64,000 nt of DNA from Endozoicomonas elysicola (GCF_000710775.1 NZ_JOJP01000001.1:3452583-3516582); one strand, 5' to 3'; positions 37,112 through 47,060 are shown, counted from the first letter of the stretch. Notes: generated by a model from the sequence alone, not told the origin. A program made the numbers and translations.

Positions 37112-39133
37112 ATGTTGGTTTACCTTATGAATTTGAAATTTTCACAAGATGGTAATTTTTATTGTACCTCAGGCTCTAATCCAGTGCCTCCCTCTTATGG
37201 TCAATATGGAACCAATGAACCAGGCGGAACTGAAACCATTGAACATGAACAAATAAACATCACCAGAACTATTCGAACGCAAGGGTTAAGACCGGTTCTG
37301 CCTGATTCTCAGCAAAGGCAACTACCAGCAAACCAAATGAAAGATTGGAGCATTCAACATGCTGATGCCAATCAGCTGCATTTTAATCAACAGCCTGTAT
37401 ATCAACCCACTCCTACTAACACCACTCAGAATTGGGTTCCTTTCAGTGCCAATAGCTACCCTCCCCACCATCAGACAGCGAAACAGACTGGTCCCGGGGC
37501 ATTCACAGCCAGCAGTAAACCATCTATGCCTATACAAATGAACCAGGTTTATAGCCCCCCTTCTACAGAACCTTTTCAAAACCAGTCAGAAAGCAGTTTT
37601 CCGCCCCCTGAGAAATGGAATCAAAAACCATTTGAAGCAATAAGAACGGGTCAACGGGGAGAAAGAATGAATGCAGACCCAAATTTGTTGTGGGAAAGCC
37701 CAGCAGCAACTGCATTCACTCACATGAATAGTCCTGGAGCAACCTTTATTTCGTACCAACATACTAGTACTTCAGCCGGTCATTTATTTGACCCAAATGT
37801 TTCCTTATCAAGAGCGACAGGCTCATACCCTTTACCATCAGCTCAAGGTAAACAGCTCAACCATCAACCTGCGTTTGCACACCCAAGCTCCGGAATGGAC
37901 AGAAGTACTTTCGCTATGGGATATCCCCATCCGCTTCCTGAACTCAAGACATCAGACAAGTTTATGCATGGAGCCAACCCTCTGTTCCCGCATAAACGCC
38001 CACATAGTATGGACCCGCATCATCATACAAATGCTAGATTGCATCGGCCAACAGCCCCACCCCCGTACAAAATTGCCTGCAACAGCGTTCAAAGAATGAT
38101 GTCAAGTCACCCACCTCAAAGAGCCTTTAACAAGACAAATGAGGCAAGCCAAAGAGCACCTTACAACCCAACTACGCATATGGTTGGAGGACAGACTGGC
38201 GCCCCGTCTAGCTGGAGTAACTACTCTCATAATAGACACCTTGCCCCTCAATCGATAGACTCGATAAGAAGCTCAGCACAAACCGCTTCAGCGCGATTTG
38301 AACAAATACCTTTCACCAATAATTCAAAACTCGAGCAGACACCCACTCTTAAGCCTTTTCCAAGCAATTACTCAACTAAAGCTTCCTCAAGCAATAATGG
38401 ACAGTCCGGTTCATCATCGTTAAATGCTAGCATGGATAAAACGGTTTCTTTCGACGTAGCCCCTTTAAAACAAACTGTGGGAATCTCTGATACCAAGATG
38501 AGAAAAGCCGGTAATGAGAATCAAGGGCAAACCTCAACATCTGAAGCCCCAAGTAGTGATCAAGCTGATTTTAATTGGCAAGCTCCTGAGTTTGACAGGC
38601 AGTCTAAAGAGATTCTGTCATTAATCAGAGAGACCCAAAAGATATTGGGTATAGAAAATTTGGATCTGCCCTGGATTACCTCTGCACACGTATTTGTCAT
38701 TGCTGCAGATGCAATCGGAGGTTCCATACTAGAAACAACGATGCACATATTGCGGTTAGGGCATTTAAAAAGCCTACCAAATGAACCAGATAATCCATTA
38801 GAAAATGTCGATCAGGAGATAGCAGAGGTTGTCAACGGCTGGTATGAGCAAAGTGAAGAAGACATGATAGAATCTGAATATTTCGAACTTTTAAAAACCA
38901 TCAATAAATACAGACAAAAAGAAAATAAATTATCCTTTAAGACAGATGCTCCTTATAAAAGCATCCTTAAAAAAGCAGCTACTATTTTAAAGTCTGAAAG
39001 AACCACAAAGGGAACTGACCATTTACCACCAAAGAATGAACGAGCCAGCCTTCTTGAATTCCTTCAAAGTGCCATAGAAGGCAGTGCAAGAGAAACCTTC
39101 AAGGAGCAAGGCGAGCTAAAGCAGCAGGAGTAA
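37112..39133 (+). CDS. low-complexity Pro/Gln/Asn/Ser-rich protein, unknown function
   Basis: This 673-residue protein has about 480 residues rich in Pro, Gln, Asn, Ser, Thr and His (NQPPVY-like and PPSTEPFQNQSESS-like segments), almost certainly disordered. A folded, helical C-terminal domain of about 170 residues follows (EFDRQSKEILSLIRETQKIL, then LETTMHILRLGHL and FELLKTINKYRQKENK). There is no signal peptide. The layout, disordered N-terminus and compact C-terminal domain, is common for secreted effectors of host-associated bacteria, but nothing proves this. The gene adjoins the tRNA end of the island. An alternative start is the internal ATG at codon 6. Confidence 0.6.
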   Translation: MLVYLMNLKFSQDGNFYCTSGSNPVPPSYGQYGTNEPGGTETIEHEQINITRTIRTQGLRPVLPDSQQRQLPANQMKDWSIQHADANQLHFNQQPVYQPTPTNTTQNWVPFSANSYPPHHQTAKQTGPGAFTASSKPSMPIQMNQVYSPPSTEPFQNQSESSFPPPEKWNQKPFEAIRTGQRGERMNADPNLLWESPAATAFTHMNSPGATFISYQHTSTSAGHLFDPNVSLSRATGSYPLPSAQGKQLNHQPAFAHPSSGMDRSTFAMGYPHPLPELKTSDKFMHGANPLFPHKRPHSMDPHHHTNARLHRPTAPPPYKIACNSVQRMMSSHPPQRAFNKTNEASQRAPYNPTTHMVGGQTGAPSSWSNYSHNRHLAPQSIDSIRSSAQTASARFEQIPFTNNSKLEQTPTLKPFPSNYSTKASSSNNGQSGSSSLNASMDKTVSFDVAPLKQTVGISDTKMRKAGNENQGQTSTSEAPSSDQADFNWQAPEFDRQSKEILSLIRETQKILGIENLDLPWITSAHVFVIAADAIGGSILETTMHILRLGHLKSLPNEPDNPLENVDQEIAEVVNGWYEQSEEDMIESEYFELLKTINKYRQKENKLSFKTDAPYKSILKKAATILKSERTTKGTDHLPPKNERASLLEFLQSAIEGSARETFKEQGELKQQE

Positions 39134-39437
39134 ACTGACGGTATCCATTGCCTCATTGATCAGCACCTTCAGGGTTGAAATACTTGGGGCAAGTCTTGAA
39201 TCTTGTATGAATTTAAACGGAATGAAATGCCTCCAACGTTCTGATAAGCCAGAAAAGCACCTCAGTCACTCCGGACATTAAGATGTCCATAAGGTACGTA
39301 AAATTCAGCACAGGAAAATTAAGCGACGCCGTGAGACTAAACCCATTAAGCAAAATGGACACATCTTGGACACGTAAGGAAAAACTAGAAATCTTGATGA
39401 ATTAAGAAGAGTAAAAACAAGGAATTAGGAAGAATAT
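39134..39437. other. island right end, non-coding
   Basis: No gene. Two spaced TGGACAC motifs (39354, 39366) mirror those at the left end and may be integrase arm sites. Confidence 0.5.
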
Positions 39438-39461
39438 ATGGCGGTGAGGGAGGGATTCGAA
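39438..39461. other. island attachment site, right copy within tRNA-Ser
   Basis: The exact 24-bp partner of 28040-28063. It covers the 3' end of tRNA-Ser(GCT), which remains intact. Confidence 0.8.
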
Positions 39462-39531
39462 CCCTCGATACGGCTACAAACCGTATACTCCCTTAGCAGG
39501 GGAGCGCCTTCAGCCTCTCGGCCACCTCACC
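39439..39531 (-). tRNA. tRNA-Ser(GCT)
   Basis: A 93-nt class II tRNA on the minus strand, from GGTGAGGTGGCCGAGAGGC to an encoded CCA. The acceptor GGTGAGG pairs with CCTCACC, the anticodon loop CTGCTAA carries GCT, a long variable arm (TATACGG...CCGTAT) follows, and the T arm GAGGGTTCGAATCCCTC is intact. Downstream of csrA, as in many gammaproteobacteria. Its 3' end serves as the island attachment site. Confidence 0.97.
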
Positions 39532-39783
39532 GGGAACGAGGGCTATATTACCGTGAACACCTTGAAAAGCAAGTCTTTTTTTAACCAAAGCCGCTGTCGG
39601 CGCCTTGGGGTTGTAGCAGGTAGAAGCTCTGCCATTTTAACCCTGCCAAATAGCCAGATTGTTTTCCACTTAACTTCTCCCCCCTGTCTGGCAGGTACAG
39701 GCTTTATACCCCAATCTCGAGAGCTGCTCCCATTTATAGCCTTGTATGAGACTTTCGAGCAGAGCTCAATCGTCTGAAAAACA
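39532..39783. other. non-coding stretch next to tRNA
   Basis: Open frames here (for example the minus 99-codon frame at 39543-39842) translate to repeat-like sequence and overlap the MITE; I do not call genes. Confidence 0.5.
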
Positions 39784-39978
39784 GTATACCCATTAAATTT
39801 TCTAACCCCGTTATGAGCATGGTGAGCTGGACAGAAAGACAATACTCGAAGGGCATAAAAGCGAAGTGACGAGTCATAGCCTTATACCCTTGGGTATTTG
39901 TCATGGCGAGGAACTTCAACGCAGAATCTCTGTCCAGCTCAGCAGCGTAATAAGGGTTTAGAAAATGCAATTGGTATG
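39784..39978. repeat. MITE-like element, TATACC-TTCTAAC family
   Basis: Imperfect inverted ends (GTATACC...TTTTCTAACCCCGTTAT and its counterpart ending GGTATGAC). The interior has a GAGTCATAGCC...GTCATGGCGAG core like the copies at 21167 and 47984 but with an insertion containing TATACCCTTGGGTATTT. Confidence 0.6.
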
Positions 39979-40236
39979 ACACCATACCCTTTCATAGCAG
40001 CGCTCAAGGCACTTTTTATTGGCGGTCAACAGCGAAAGAAATTCACACGGAAGGTAAATCAGGTTTTACAGAATACTCTCATCTCAAACCGTCAGTTCCC
40101 TGAAATGCAAATAATCAATCAGCAAGACTCCGGTGTTTATGAGGCCTGCTCAAGTAAGTAATAAATATTGAAGTCAGGTTAAAACTATCAGTGAGGTAAA
40201 ATAGGAAAGAAGAAATTTCACTGTTTTATAAAAACG

Positions 40237-40265
40237 AAAATGCCTGACATATTATCAGGCATTTT
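40237..40265 (-). terminator. csrA terminator
   Basis: AAAATGCCTGA (40237-40247) pairs perfectly with its complement (40255-40265) around a 7-nt loop; TTTTCGTTTTT follows on the minus strand. Confidence 0.85.
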
Positions 40266-40339
40266 ATAAAAACTGTCTTAAAGGATTATTTACGGCTCAA
40301 AAATTCAAACCAGAGATATAAACGACAGTTTTAGAGTTA

Positions 40340-40606
40340 TCAATAAGATTCGTAAGACTCAGATCCGGACTCAGATTCATATCCAGACTCATAACCTTCA
40401 TCTTCCTCATAAGAGCGACCAGTTCCGCCTTTCTTGTGCTCTTTCTCTTTTTGAATTCTCTGGTAAATCTCTTCCCGATGAACGGCGACTTCTTTTGGTG
40501 CGTTGACACCGATACGAACTTGATTGCCCTTTACACCCAGAACAGTGACAGTGACCTCGTCCCCTACCATCAGGGTCTCTCCTACGCGGCGAGTCAGAAT
40601 CAGCAT
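40340..40606 (-). CDS. csrA: carbon storage regulator CsrA with acidic Tyr/Ser-rich tail
   Basis: CsrA is a small homodimeric RNA-binding protein that represses or stabilises mRNAs at GGA motifs. Residues 1-60 are canonical ([18 protein letters not shown], then [20 protein letters not shown]), including L4, R6 and R44, which contact RNA. Typical CsrA has 60-70 residues; this one has 88, with a C-terminal tail rich in Glu, Ser, Tyr and Gly ([17 protein letters not shown]). The tail reads through without frameshift. It is downstream of lysC and upstream of tRNA-Ser, the conserved place, and ends at a strong terminator. Confidence 0.97.
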   Translation of the reverse strand: MLILTRRVGETLMVGDEVTVTVLGVKGNQVRIGVNAPKEVAVHREEIYQRIQKEKEHKKGGTGRSYEEDEGYESGYESESGSESYESY

Positions 40607-41003
40607 TTCAATCTCCTTATTTACATCTCTGTTAAGTCAACAACCGTCAATTCTGAGCACGCTGGTGCATTGGTTAGAAGCTGATGAAATCACCCAGATA
40701 ATCGTGTGATATTATACGACACCAACCCCAGTACAGACACTATCAGATCTAAAATTGCCTGACCTTCAAACTGCTTTAGTACTCAGTTTAAAGTAATGAA
40801 GTATATGCCAGCTCTACCGTTCATGCTTAAGAATTATTCAGCAAACTCAGTCTAGTCACCAAGTTCAAGATTTCCATTCGTATTTTTACCTGTCGGAAAT
40901 GGTTCGAGGGCTTGATAACAATGCTCTCGGCCAATCTTGCACGTTCGGCCTAAGAGCAATCGGAGCCCCTCACGAGGCCCACGGTTTTGATTATATTGAC
41001 GTT
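40607..41003. other. lysC-csrA intergenic region
   Basis: 397 bases without a gene; it should hold the csrA promoter. A hairpin with TGCTCT/AGAGCA and GGCC/GGCC pairs (40922-40958) may terminate lysC. Confidence 0.5.
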
Positions 41004-42245
41004 TTAGACCCCATTATCTTCCATTGGTTCCCTGTCCAACTCAAAAGCGGAATGGAGCGCCCGGACAGCAAGCTCCAGGTACTTTTCAGCAATAATCACG
41101 GAAACCTTGATTTCAGACGTCGAGATGATCTGAATATTTATCCCTTCAGCAGCCAGGGCTTCAAACATCTGGGTAGCTACACCGGCGTGCGAGCGCATGC
41201 CAACCCCCACAATAGACACCTTGGCAATCTTCATATCGCCATCGTACTCACGAGCTTCAAGCTCCTGTACGATCTGCTCGACAACCACGGTGGCCCGGTC
41301 ATAGTCATTCCTATGAACCGTAAATGTGAAGTCAGTGGTTTTGTCTTCAGCAACGTTCTGAACAATCATATCCACTTCAATATTGGCACGACTGACCGGC
41401 CCCAGTATTCTGGATGCCACGCCGGGAATATCCGGTACGCCTTTAATCGTCAGCTTGGCTTCATCTCGGTTGAATGCGATGCCGGAAACTACCGGTGACT
41501 CCATGGCGCTACCCTCATCCAGTGTAATCAGTGTTCCAGGGCCATCCTGGAAGGTATGCAGAACTCTCAGATTAACATTGTACTTGCCAGCAAACTCAAC
41601 AGCCCTGATCTGCAGAACCTTGGAGCCCAGACTGGCCATTTCCAGCATTTCTTCAAAGGTAATCTTGTCCAGCCGACGAGCACCTTCCACCACCCGGGGG
41701 TCGGTTGTATAAACACCATCAACATCGGTATAGATCTGGCATTCATCCGCTTTCAGAGCCGCCGCCAGCGCTACTGCCGTGGTATCAGAACCACCACGCC
41801 CCAGTGTAGTGATATTGCCTTCTTCATCACGCCCCTGGAAACCAGCAACGACAACAACACGTCCCAACTCCAGGTCTTTGAAGATGCGTTCACTGTCAAT
41901 TCGTTTTATTCGAGCTTTGGTATGAGCATTGTCAGTAACAATGGCTACCTGACTGCCGGTGTAGGAAGTAGCAGGACAACCCCGCTCATTAAGAGCCATG
42001 CTCAACAAACCAATCGTCACCTGCTCACCCGTTGAGAGAATAACATCCATCTCCCTGGGCGTAGGTTGCGACTGCATGGAATGGGCAAGTTCAACCAGCC
42101 GATTGGTTTCACCACTCATGGCAGAAACCACAACGATCACGTCGTGCCCCTGTTCACGGAACCCCTTGACTTTGTCAGCAACGCCCTGAATTCGCTCAGT
42201 AGTGCCTACAGAGGTGCCGCCAAATTTCTGTACTATTAGCGCCAT
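41004..42245 (-). CDS. lysC: aspartate kinase
   Basis: The 413-residue enzyme phosphorylates aspartate, first step of lysine, threonine and methionine synthesis. It begins MALIVQKFGGTSVGTTERI with the kinase motif KFGGTSVG; GFQGRDEEGNITTLGRGGSD is the nucleotide-binding block. Two C-terminal ACT domains (about 265-400), where lysine or threonine binds, include VGVGMRSHAGVATQMFEALA. Single-domain LysC/Ask type, the length of the LysC found between alaS and csrA. Confidence 0.97.
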   Translation of the reverse strand: MALIVQKFGGTSVGTTERIQGVADKVKGFREQGHDVIVVVSAMSGETNRLVELAHSMQSQPTPREMDVILSTGEQVTIGLLSMALNERGCPATSYTGSQVAIVTDNAHTKARIKRIDSERIFKDLELGRVVVVAGFQGRDEEGNITTLGRGGSDTTAVALAAALKADECQIYTDVDGVYTTDPRVVEGARRLDKITFEEMLEMASLGSKVLQIRAVEFAGKYNVNLRVLHTFQDGPGTLITLDEGSAMESPVVSGIAFNRDEAKLTIKGVPDIPGVASRILGPVSRANIEVDMIVQNVAEDKTTDFTFTVHRNDYDRATVVVEQIVQELEAREYDGDMKIAKVSIVGVGMRSHAGVATQMFEALAAEGINIQIISTSEIKVSVIIAEKYLELAVRALHSAFELDREPMEDNGV

Positions 42246-42443
42246 CTTATTCGTTCTACTTCAATCAGCCATGACCCATGGTCAAGCTTCCCTGTACCAG
42301 CTCCCTGCTGTAACGCCCCATTGAATCTTACAGAACACAGACATTCAGGCAGGAGCCGGACAGCGTAAGCTGCCATCTCTATCATTCAGTGGAGGACAGA
42401 ATGTACCACGAATCGCCACTCGGGTGTATGCCTCGCGGCAATA

Positions 42444-42479
42444 AATAACGGGCTGCCCTATGCGGAACAGCCCGTTATT
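42444..42479 (-). terminator. alaS terminator
   Basis: A perfect 12-bp stem (AATAACGGGCTG at 42444-42455 with its complement at 42468-42479) lies 43 bases after the alaS stop. The tail on the minus strand is TATTTATT rather than a pure T run. Confidence 0.75.
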
Positions 42480-42521
42480 ACACTTACTTGTCAGAATAGC
42501 TAACAGCTCTGGTCAAACTAC

Positions 42522-45143
42522 TTACAATTGACTCTCCAGCCACCCTTTAATAGACGACAAAGCCTTTTCAAGATTCTCAGGCTGGGAACCGCCACCCTGG
42601 GCGAAATCCGGACGACCACCGCCTTTACCACCCAGCTGTTCAGCCACCATCTTCAGCAGATCACCTGCCTTGACCCGGCCAGTCAGATCCTTGGTAACAC
42701 CCGCAGCCAGCGGTACCTTTCCATCCGCTTTAGTTGCCAGGAAAACAATACCGGAGCCCAGTTTGTTTTTCAGCTGGTCCACCATATCTCTAAGGGACTT
42801 TGGATCAATACCATCCAGCTCAGTTGCCAGCAATTTAACGCCATTAACGTCAATAGCCTGAGAGACAAGATCAGAACTGCCAGCGCTGGCCAGCTTCTGC
42901 TTCAGCTGCTGCATCTCTTTTTCGAGACTACGGCTCTGATCAACCAGCGCCTGCAACTTGGCTTCCAGACTTTCAGGCTTAGCCTTCAACATACGACAAG
43001 CGTTGCTTAGCTCAGTAAAACGTGATTGCACAAAGGATTCAGCACCAGCACCGGTCACCGCTTCAATACGGCGCACACCCGCAGCAATACCACTTTCAGC
43101 CACAATACGGAAAGAGCCGATATCACCAGTACGGCTCGCGTGAATACCACCACACAGCTCGATGGAGAAGTTGTTTGTACCCATGGTGAGCACCCGCACT
43201 TCATCGGCATACTTCTCACCGAACAGGGCCATGGCTCCACTTGCTTTGGCCGCATCCATATCCATCAGCTCAGTCTTGACAGGTGTGTTGGCACGGATTT
43301 GTTCATTCACCAGCGTCTCAATGGTCTTGAGTTCTTCGGGCTTGACCGCTTCCAGGTGAGAGAAATCAAAACGCAGACGCTCAGGGTCAACCAGAGAACC
43401 TTTCTGAGCAACGTGGTCGCCCAGCACTTGTCTCAGGGCAGCGTGCAGCAGATGAGTTGCAGAGTGATTTAAAGAGGTGGCATGACGCTTTTCAGCATCA
43501 ACACCGGCAGAAACCTCTTCACCCTGACGGAGCTCACCGGACACCACTTCAACCATGTGCAGGTGATGATCACCCTGCTTACGGGTATCCACGACTCGCA
43601 AAGAGCCTGTGGCAAAATTCAACAGCCCGGTATCACCCACCTGGCCGCCAGATTCTGCGTAGAATGGTGTCTGCTCCAGAACGACCGTTGCCTGCTGACC
43701 TTCACTGATCAGGTCAACCTGTTCACCTTCCACAAACAGAGAGTGAACACGGGCCTGACCAGCCGTATTGTCATAACCAGTAAATGCAGTAGCCCCTTCA
43801 ATTACCAGCTGGTTGTTGTAATCAACGCCAAACTTACTGGAGGCACGGGCGCGCTCACGCTGGGCTTCCAGCGCTTTCTCAAAACCTTCGATATCAACTT
43901 TCAGATCACGCTCACGGGCAATATCTTCCGTGAGGTCAACCGGAAATCCGTAGGTATCATAAAGCGTGAACAGGGTTTCGCCAGCAATAACATCACCTTT
44001 CATGTTGGCGATGCTCTCTTCCAGCAGCTTCATTCCCTTGTCCAGGGTACGCGTGAACTGCTCTTCTTCCTGAAGAAGAACGCGCTCAATCTGAGCTTGG
44101 TTCTTCGCCAGCTCTGGGTAAGCTTCGCCCATGACCTTAACCAGTGAACCCACCAGCTTATAAAAGAAGGATTCCTTGGCTCCCAGCTTGTGCCCATGAC
44201 GGCAGGCACGACGGATAATACGGCGCAGAGTGTACCCACGCCCCTCATTGGACGGCATAACACCATCACTGATCAGGAAGCTGCAGGAGCGGATATGGTC
44301 AGCAATAACTCGAAGAGACCCTTCGGTTGTAGCAACACCACCCAGCAAGACAGACGCATCGTTCAACAGAGACTGGAACAGGTCCGTTTCATAGTTACTG
44401 TTCACATGCTGCATGACGGCAGCAATACGCTCCAGCCCCATACCGGTATCAACAGACGGCTTGGGCAGTGGCTGCATATCGCCATTGGCCTGACGATTGT
44501 ACTGCATGAACACAATGTTCCAGATTTCAATGAAACGGTCACCGTCTTCTTCCGGAGTCCCCGGACGCCCCCCCCAGATGTGGTCACCGTGATCAAAGAA
44601 GATCTCAGTACATGGACCACAGGGGCCGGTATCACCCATCTGCCAGAAGTTATCAGATGCGTAAGGCGCACCTTTGTTGTCACCGATACGGATAATATCG
44701 TCCGCTGAAACACCAATGTCGTTTAACCAGATATTGTAGGCTTCATCATCAGAGGCATAAACCGTGACACAGAGACGCTCTTTCGGTAATTGGAGAGTGC
44801 CGGTCAGGAAGTTCCAGGCAAAATGGATCGCTTCTTTCTTGAAGTAATCACCAAAGCTAAAATTACCCAGCATCTCAAAGAAGGTATGGTGACGGGCGGT
44901 ATAACCGACATTGTCCAGATCGTTGTGCTTACCCCCGGCACGCACACACTTCTGAGAAGTAGTTGCCCGCTTGTAGTCGCGCTGTTCACGACCCAGAAAA
45001 GTATCTTTAAACTGGTTCATCCCGGCATTGGTAAACAGCAGGGTCGGGTCGTCATGGGGCACCAGAGAGCTACTGGCAACCACTTCATGACCATTTTCCC
45101 TGAAGTATTCCAGAAAAGCAGAACGTATTTCGTTAGTCTTCAT
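42522..45143 (-). CDS. alaS: alanine-tRNA ligase
   Basis: The 873-residue enzyme has the usual order of domains: class II catalytic core ([20 protein letters not shown], then [11 protein letters not shown]), the editing domain with zinc-binding [16 protein letters not shown] and [15 protein letters not shown], and the C-terminal DHHA1 domain ending [12 protein letters not shown]. Full-length, no anomalies seen. It charges tRNA-Ala with alanine in the cytosol. It precedes lysC as in most gammaproteobacteria, but recX is separated from it by three other genes here. Confidence 0.98.
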   Translation of the reverse strand: MKTNEIRSAFLEYFRENGHEVVASSSLVPHDDPTLLFTNAGMNQFKDTFLGREQRDYKRATTSQKCVRAGGKHNDLDNVGYTARHHTFFEMLGNFSFGDYFKKEAIHFAWNFLTGTLQLPKERLCVTVYASDDEAYNIWLNDIGVSADDIIRIGDNKGAPYASDNFWQMGDTGPCGPCTEIFFDHGDHIWGGRPGTPEEDGDRFIEIWNIVFMQYNRQANGDMQPLPKPSVDTGMGLERIAAVMQHVNSNYETDLFQSLLNDASVLLGGVATTEGSLRVIADHIRSCSFLISDGVMPSNEGRGYTLRRIIRRACRHGHKLGAKESFFYKLVGSLVKVMGEAYPELAKNQAQIERVLLQEEEQFTRTLDKGMKLLEESIANMKGDVIAGETLFTLYDTYGFPVDLTEDIARERDLKVDIEGFEKALEAQRERARASSKFGVDYNNQLVIEGATAFTGYDNTAGQARVHSLFVEGEQVDLISEGQQATVVLEQTPFYAESGGQVGDTGLLNFATGSLRVVDTRKQGDHHLHMVEVVSGELRQGEEVSAGVDAEKRHATSLNHSATHLLHAALRQVLGDHVAQKGSLVDPERLRFDFSHLEAVKPEELKTIETLVNEQIRANTPVKTELMDMDAAKASGAMALFGEKYADEVRVLTMGTNNFSIELCGGIHASRTGDIGSFRIVAESGIAAGVRRIEAVTGAGAESFVQSRFTELSNACRMLKAKPESLEAKLQALVDQSRSLEKEMQQLKQKLASAGSSDLVSQAIDVNGVKLLATELDGIDPKSLRDMVDQLKNKLGSGIVFLATKADGKVPLAAGVTKDLTGRVKAGDLLKMVAEQLGGKGGGRPDFAQGGGSQPENLEKALSSIKGWLESQL

Positions 45144-45272
45144 ATACAGTTCCCACCGGGGGAGTTATCTCTAAATTAAGGCAAACGGGCATTATATAGG
45201 AATGGCAGAGAAAAATGATCATTTCACAATACCAATAAAGGGCTTTTATGCTGTTTTCTTCCAGAAAACGTT

Positions 45273-45947
45273 CTAGCCCCCTTCAAGAATTCGAATCGAC
45301 CGTGCGTCTTCTTCACGCTTCTGGCCTTTTCGGGCCCACAGATAACGGTCACAGTACACCTGAACGACAGCCTCCAGCAATTGCCGGTGATGGCGCTCTC
45401 CCAACTGCTCAAGCGCCTGCGCGGCAACCTCTGCAGTACACAGGTGCTGACTCTGACGGTTTCGTCTGAGGCTGTAGATGGAAGGCTCCTCAGGCTTCAG
45501 GCTGAGCAAATCCAGATTTTGCAGATAAGGGCTCTGGCGATACATTTTTCGCGCCTGCTGCCAGGTCGCATCAATAATAATAAAGGCAACCTTCCTGCCA
45601 TCCATCGCCTGTCGGCTCCAACATGCTTTTTCACTTTGCACTTCAACCGCGTATTCCGCTGGAAAGAGCAGTACTGGCTGATACGCAGGGTCATCCAATA
45701 ACGACACAAGCTGCTCATCAGGCACGGTGCGACTCCAGTTGAATAACCGGGTATCCGGCATCATGGCTTGAATCAACTTGCCGGTATTGGTTGGCTTATC
45801 AAACTCCTTGTCATGAGTAATCAGCCAGAAACAGGCAGATGAATCTGCTCTCGGGATCAATGCACAGATACAGGCATGTTCCGGCAGCCGACATTGCCTG
45901 CAGGCACCATCAGTAGAATGTTTTCGAGGCTGACACTCACTTTTCAT
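45273..45947 (-). CDS. DTW-domain tRNA-uridine aminocarboxypropyltransferase
   Basis: A 224-residue DTW-domain protein of the TapT/YfiP type, which puts the acp3 group on uridine 47 of tRNAs with S-adenosylmethionine. The DTW-type motif appears as IDATWQQARKMYRQS. An N-terminal zinc-like cluster (CRQCRLPEHACIC) is typical. The TRLFNWSRTVP segment and the C-terminal YLWARKGQKRE belong to the family. It is the same strand as alaS and 129 bases upstream. Confidence 0.88.
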   Translation of the reverse strand: MKSECQPRKHSTDGACRQCRLPEHACICALIPRADSSACFWLITHDKEFDKPTNTGKLIQAMMPDTRLFNWSRTVPDEQLVSLLDDPAYQPVLLFPAEYAVEVQSEKACWSRQAMDGRKVAFIIIDATWQQARKMYRQSPYLQNLDLLSLKPEEPSIYSLRRNRQSQHLCTAEVAAQALEQLGERHHRQLLEAVVQVYCDRYLWARKGQKREEDARSIRILEGG

Positions 45948-46023
45948 CGAATTACTTTTATCCAGTTTACTGTGGTCATTAAGCTGATAAACCCAACAAA
46001 CATCTCACTTTTTTATGCTTAAG

Positions 46024-46040
46024 TTAGGGGGCGCTCTCAA
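46024..46040. repeat. solo end of the GGGGGCGTTCTCA repeat
   Basis: TTAGGGGGCGCTCTCAA resembles the terminal repeat of the MITE at 15978-16238. No partner end was found within 300 bases, so it is a solitary end just upstream of the methyltransferase gene. Confidence 0.4.
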
Positions 46041-46062
46041 TCCACACCCATGGTGAATAATA

Positions 46063-46893
46063 ATGACTGAAGACGCCAGCACAACAACCCCTTCAAGGGA
46101 CAGCTCACATGCCTATGCATTATCCAATCGTTGGGAGCGGGCAAAAGAGCGGCTTAACGCTCTGCAAAATGCCTGTGATAAAACAACGCAGTCCTGGCTG
46201 GAATTTATCAAACCCGGTGATTACTGCCTCGAAATTGGCCCTGGTAATGGCAGTATGGCTCATTGGACTGCCGACAGAGTCTTACCGAAAGGCCAGATTG
46301 ATATACTAGATATTGATGATCAGTTTTTATCGGGTATTTCCAGCAGGCAAAGCAATGTTACAGCAATTCACGCAGATATACTGGATTATGATCTAGGCAT
46401 TAATCGATACGATGTGATTTACATGCGAATCGTTCTGTGCCACCTGGTTGGAGCAGACTATCAAGCACTGATTAGTCGTTGCACTAAAGCGCTTAAAGCT
46501 GGCGGTATTTTATTTATTCAGGACCTTATCGACCTGGACTACCTTGATCACTTACCTGAAGTAAGTAATGAATTAAAAACCTATCTCCACAAGCTGGCAG
46601 CCGCTGCAAATAAAACAATGGACTTCAGTATTGGCCCAGTCATCCCAAATTTAATGGTGAACTCTGGACTCAAGAGTGTTCGGGCACAAATTCAATCTGA
46701 CTGGGCCACTGGTGGTTCAAATATGGCAATATTGACCTGCCTGACCTTAAAACAACTGGATGCATCTGGCCTATTTGACAACATCGAAAACCACAACGCC
46801 CTGTTCGATGAACTTATGGCATTCTATGAAAACCCAGGATCTGGTTGGTTTGGCACCTATACCGTTTCATCCATAGGAATGAAAGAGCATTAG
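46063..46893 (+). CDS. class I SAM-dependent methyltransferase
   Basis: This 276-residue cytosolic enzyme has the Rossmann-type SAM-binding motif CLEIGPGNGSMAHWTADRV, then IDILDIDDQFLSG (acidic residue for the SAM ribose), HADILDYDL and the VIYMRIVLCHLVG post-motif. The substrate is unknown. Length and C-terminal domain resemble small-molecule methyltransferases. The TAG stop is part of a TAGGGCCTGTTGA repeat end, which suggests that the repeat was inserted right at the end of the gene and may have changed its last codons. Confidence 0.8.
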   Translation: MTEDASTTTPSRDSSHAYALSNRWERAKERLNALQNACDKTTQSWLEFIKPGDYCLEIGPGNGSMAHWTADRVLPKGQIDILDIDDQFLSGISSRQSNVTAIHADILDYDLGINRYDVIYMRIVLCHLVGADYQALISRCTKALKAGGILFIQDLIDLDYLDHLPEVSNELKTYLHKLAAAANKTMDFSIGPVIPNLMVNSGLKSVRAQIQSDWATGGSNMAILTCLTLKQLDASGLFDNIENHNALFDELMAFYENPGSGWFGTYTVSSIGMKEH

Positions 46894-46905
46894 GGCCTGT
46901 TGATA
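46891..46905. repeat. solo TAGGGCCTGTTGA repeat end
   Basis: Begins at the stop codon of the methyltransferase gene and matches the first 13 bases of the element at 22978; it then continues ATAAATGG, unlike that element. No second end in the window. Confidence 0.45.
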
Positions 46906-47060
46906 AATGGTTGTCCGCTACAAAACCAGCCAATGATTTCTTGAGATAAAGCGGCTCAGAACAGTAAGATGTCGGCGGCACCGTTAATAACCCCAAAGCC
47001 ACCATACTTTGATCTTTTAATATTCGGGCCATTCATTTCAGACAAGCTGTTTAAGGTCAT

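Larger units (their letters stand above)
28040..39461. mobile_element. genomic island in tRNA-Ser(GCT), no integrase visible
   Basis: About 11.4 kb bounded by the exact 24-bp tRNA-Ser repeat. The content is unlike the flanks: AT-rich, short membrane proteins, an attC cassette array, a helicase, IS and phage-like remnants and a low-complexity protein. I see no tyrosine recombinase or other integrase gene between the repeats, so the island is decayed or mobilised in trans. Confidence 0.75.

Noticed and set aside
34854-39437. Search for an integron integrase or a tyrosine recombinase upstream of the cassettes
   Set aside because: No open frame in any reading shows the R..H..R..Y pattern or has the length of an integrase; I therefore treat the array as integrase-less.
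39543-39985. Overlapping 99-, 83- and 74-codon frames near tRNA-Ser
   Set aside because: They overlap the MITE at 39784-39978 and each other on opposite strands; no ribosome site and no recognisable domain.
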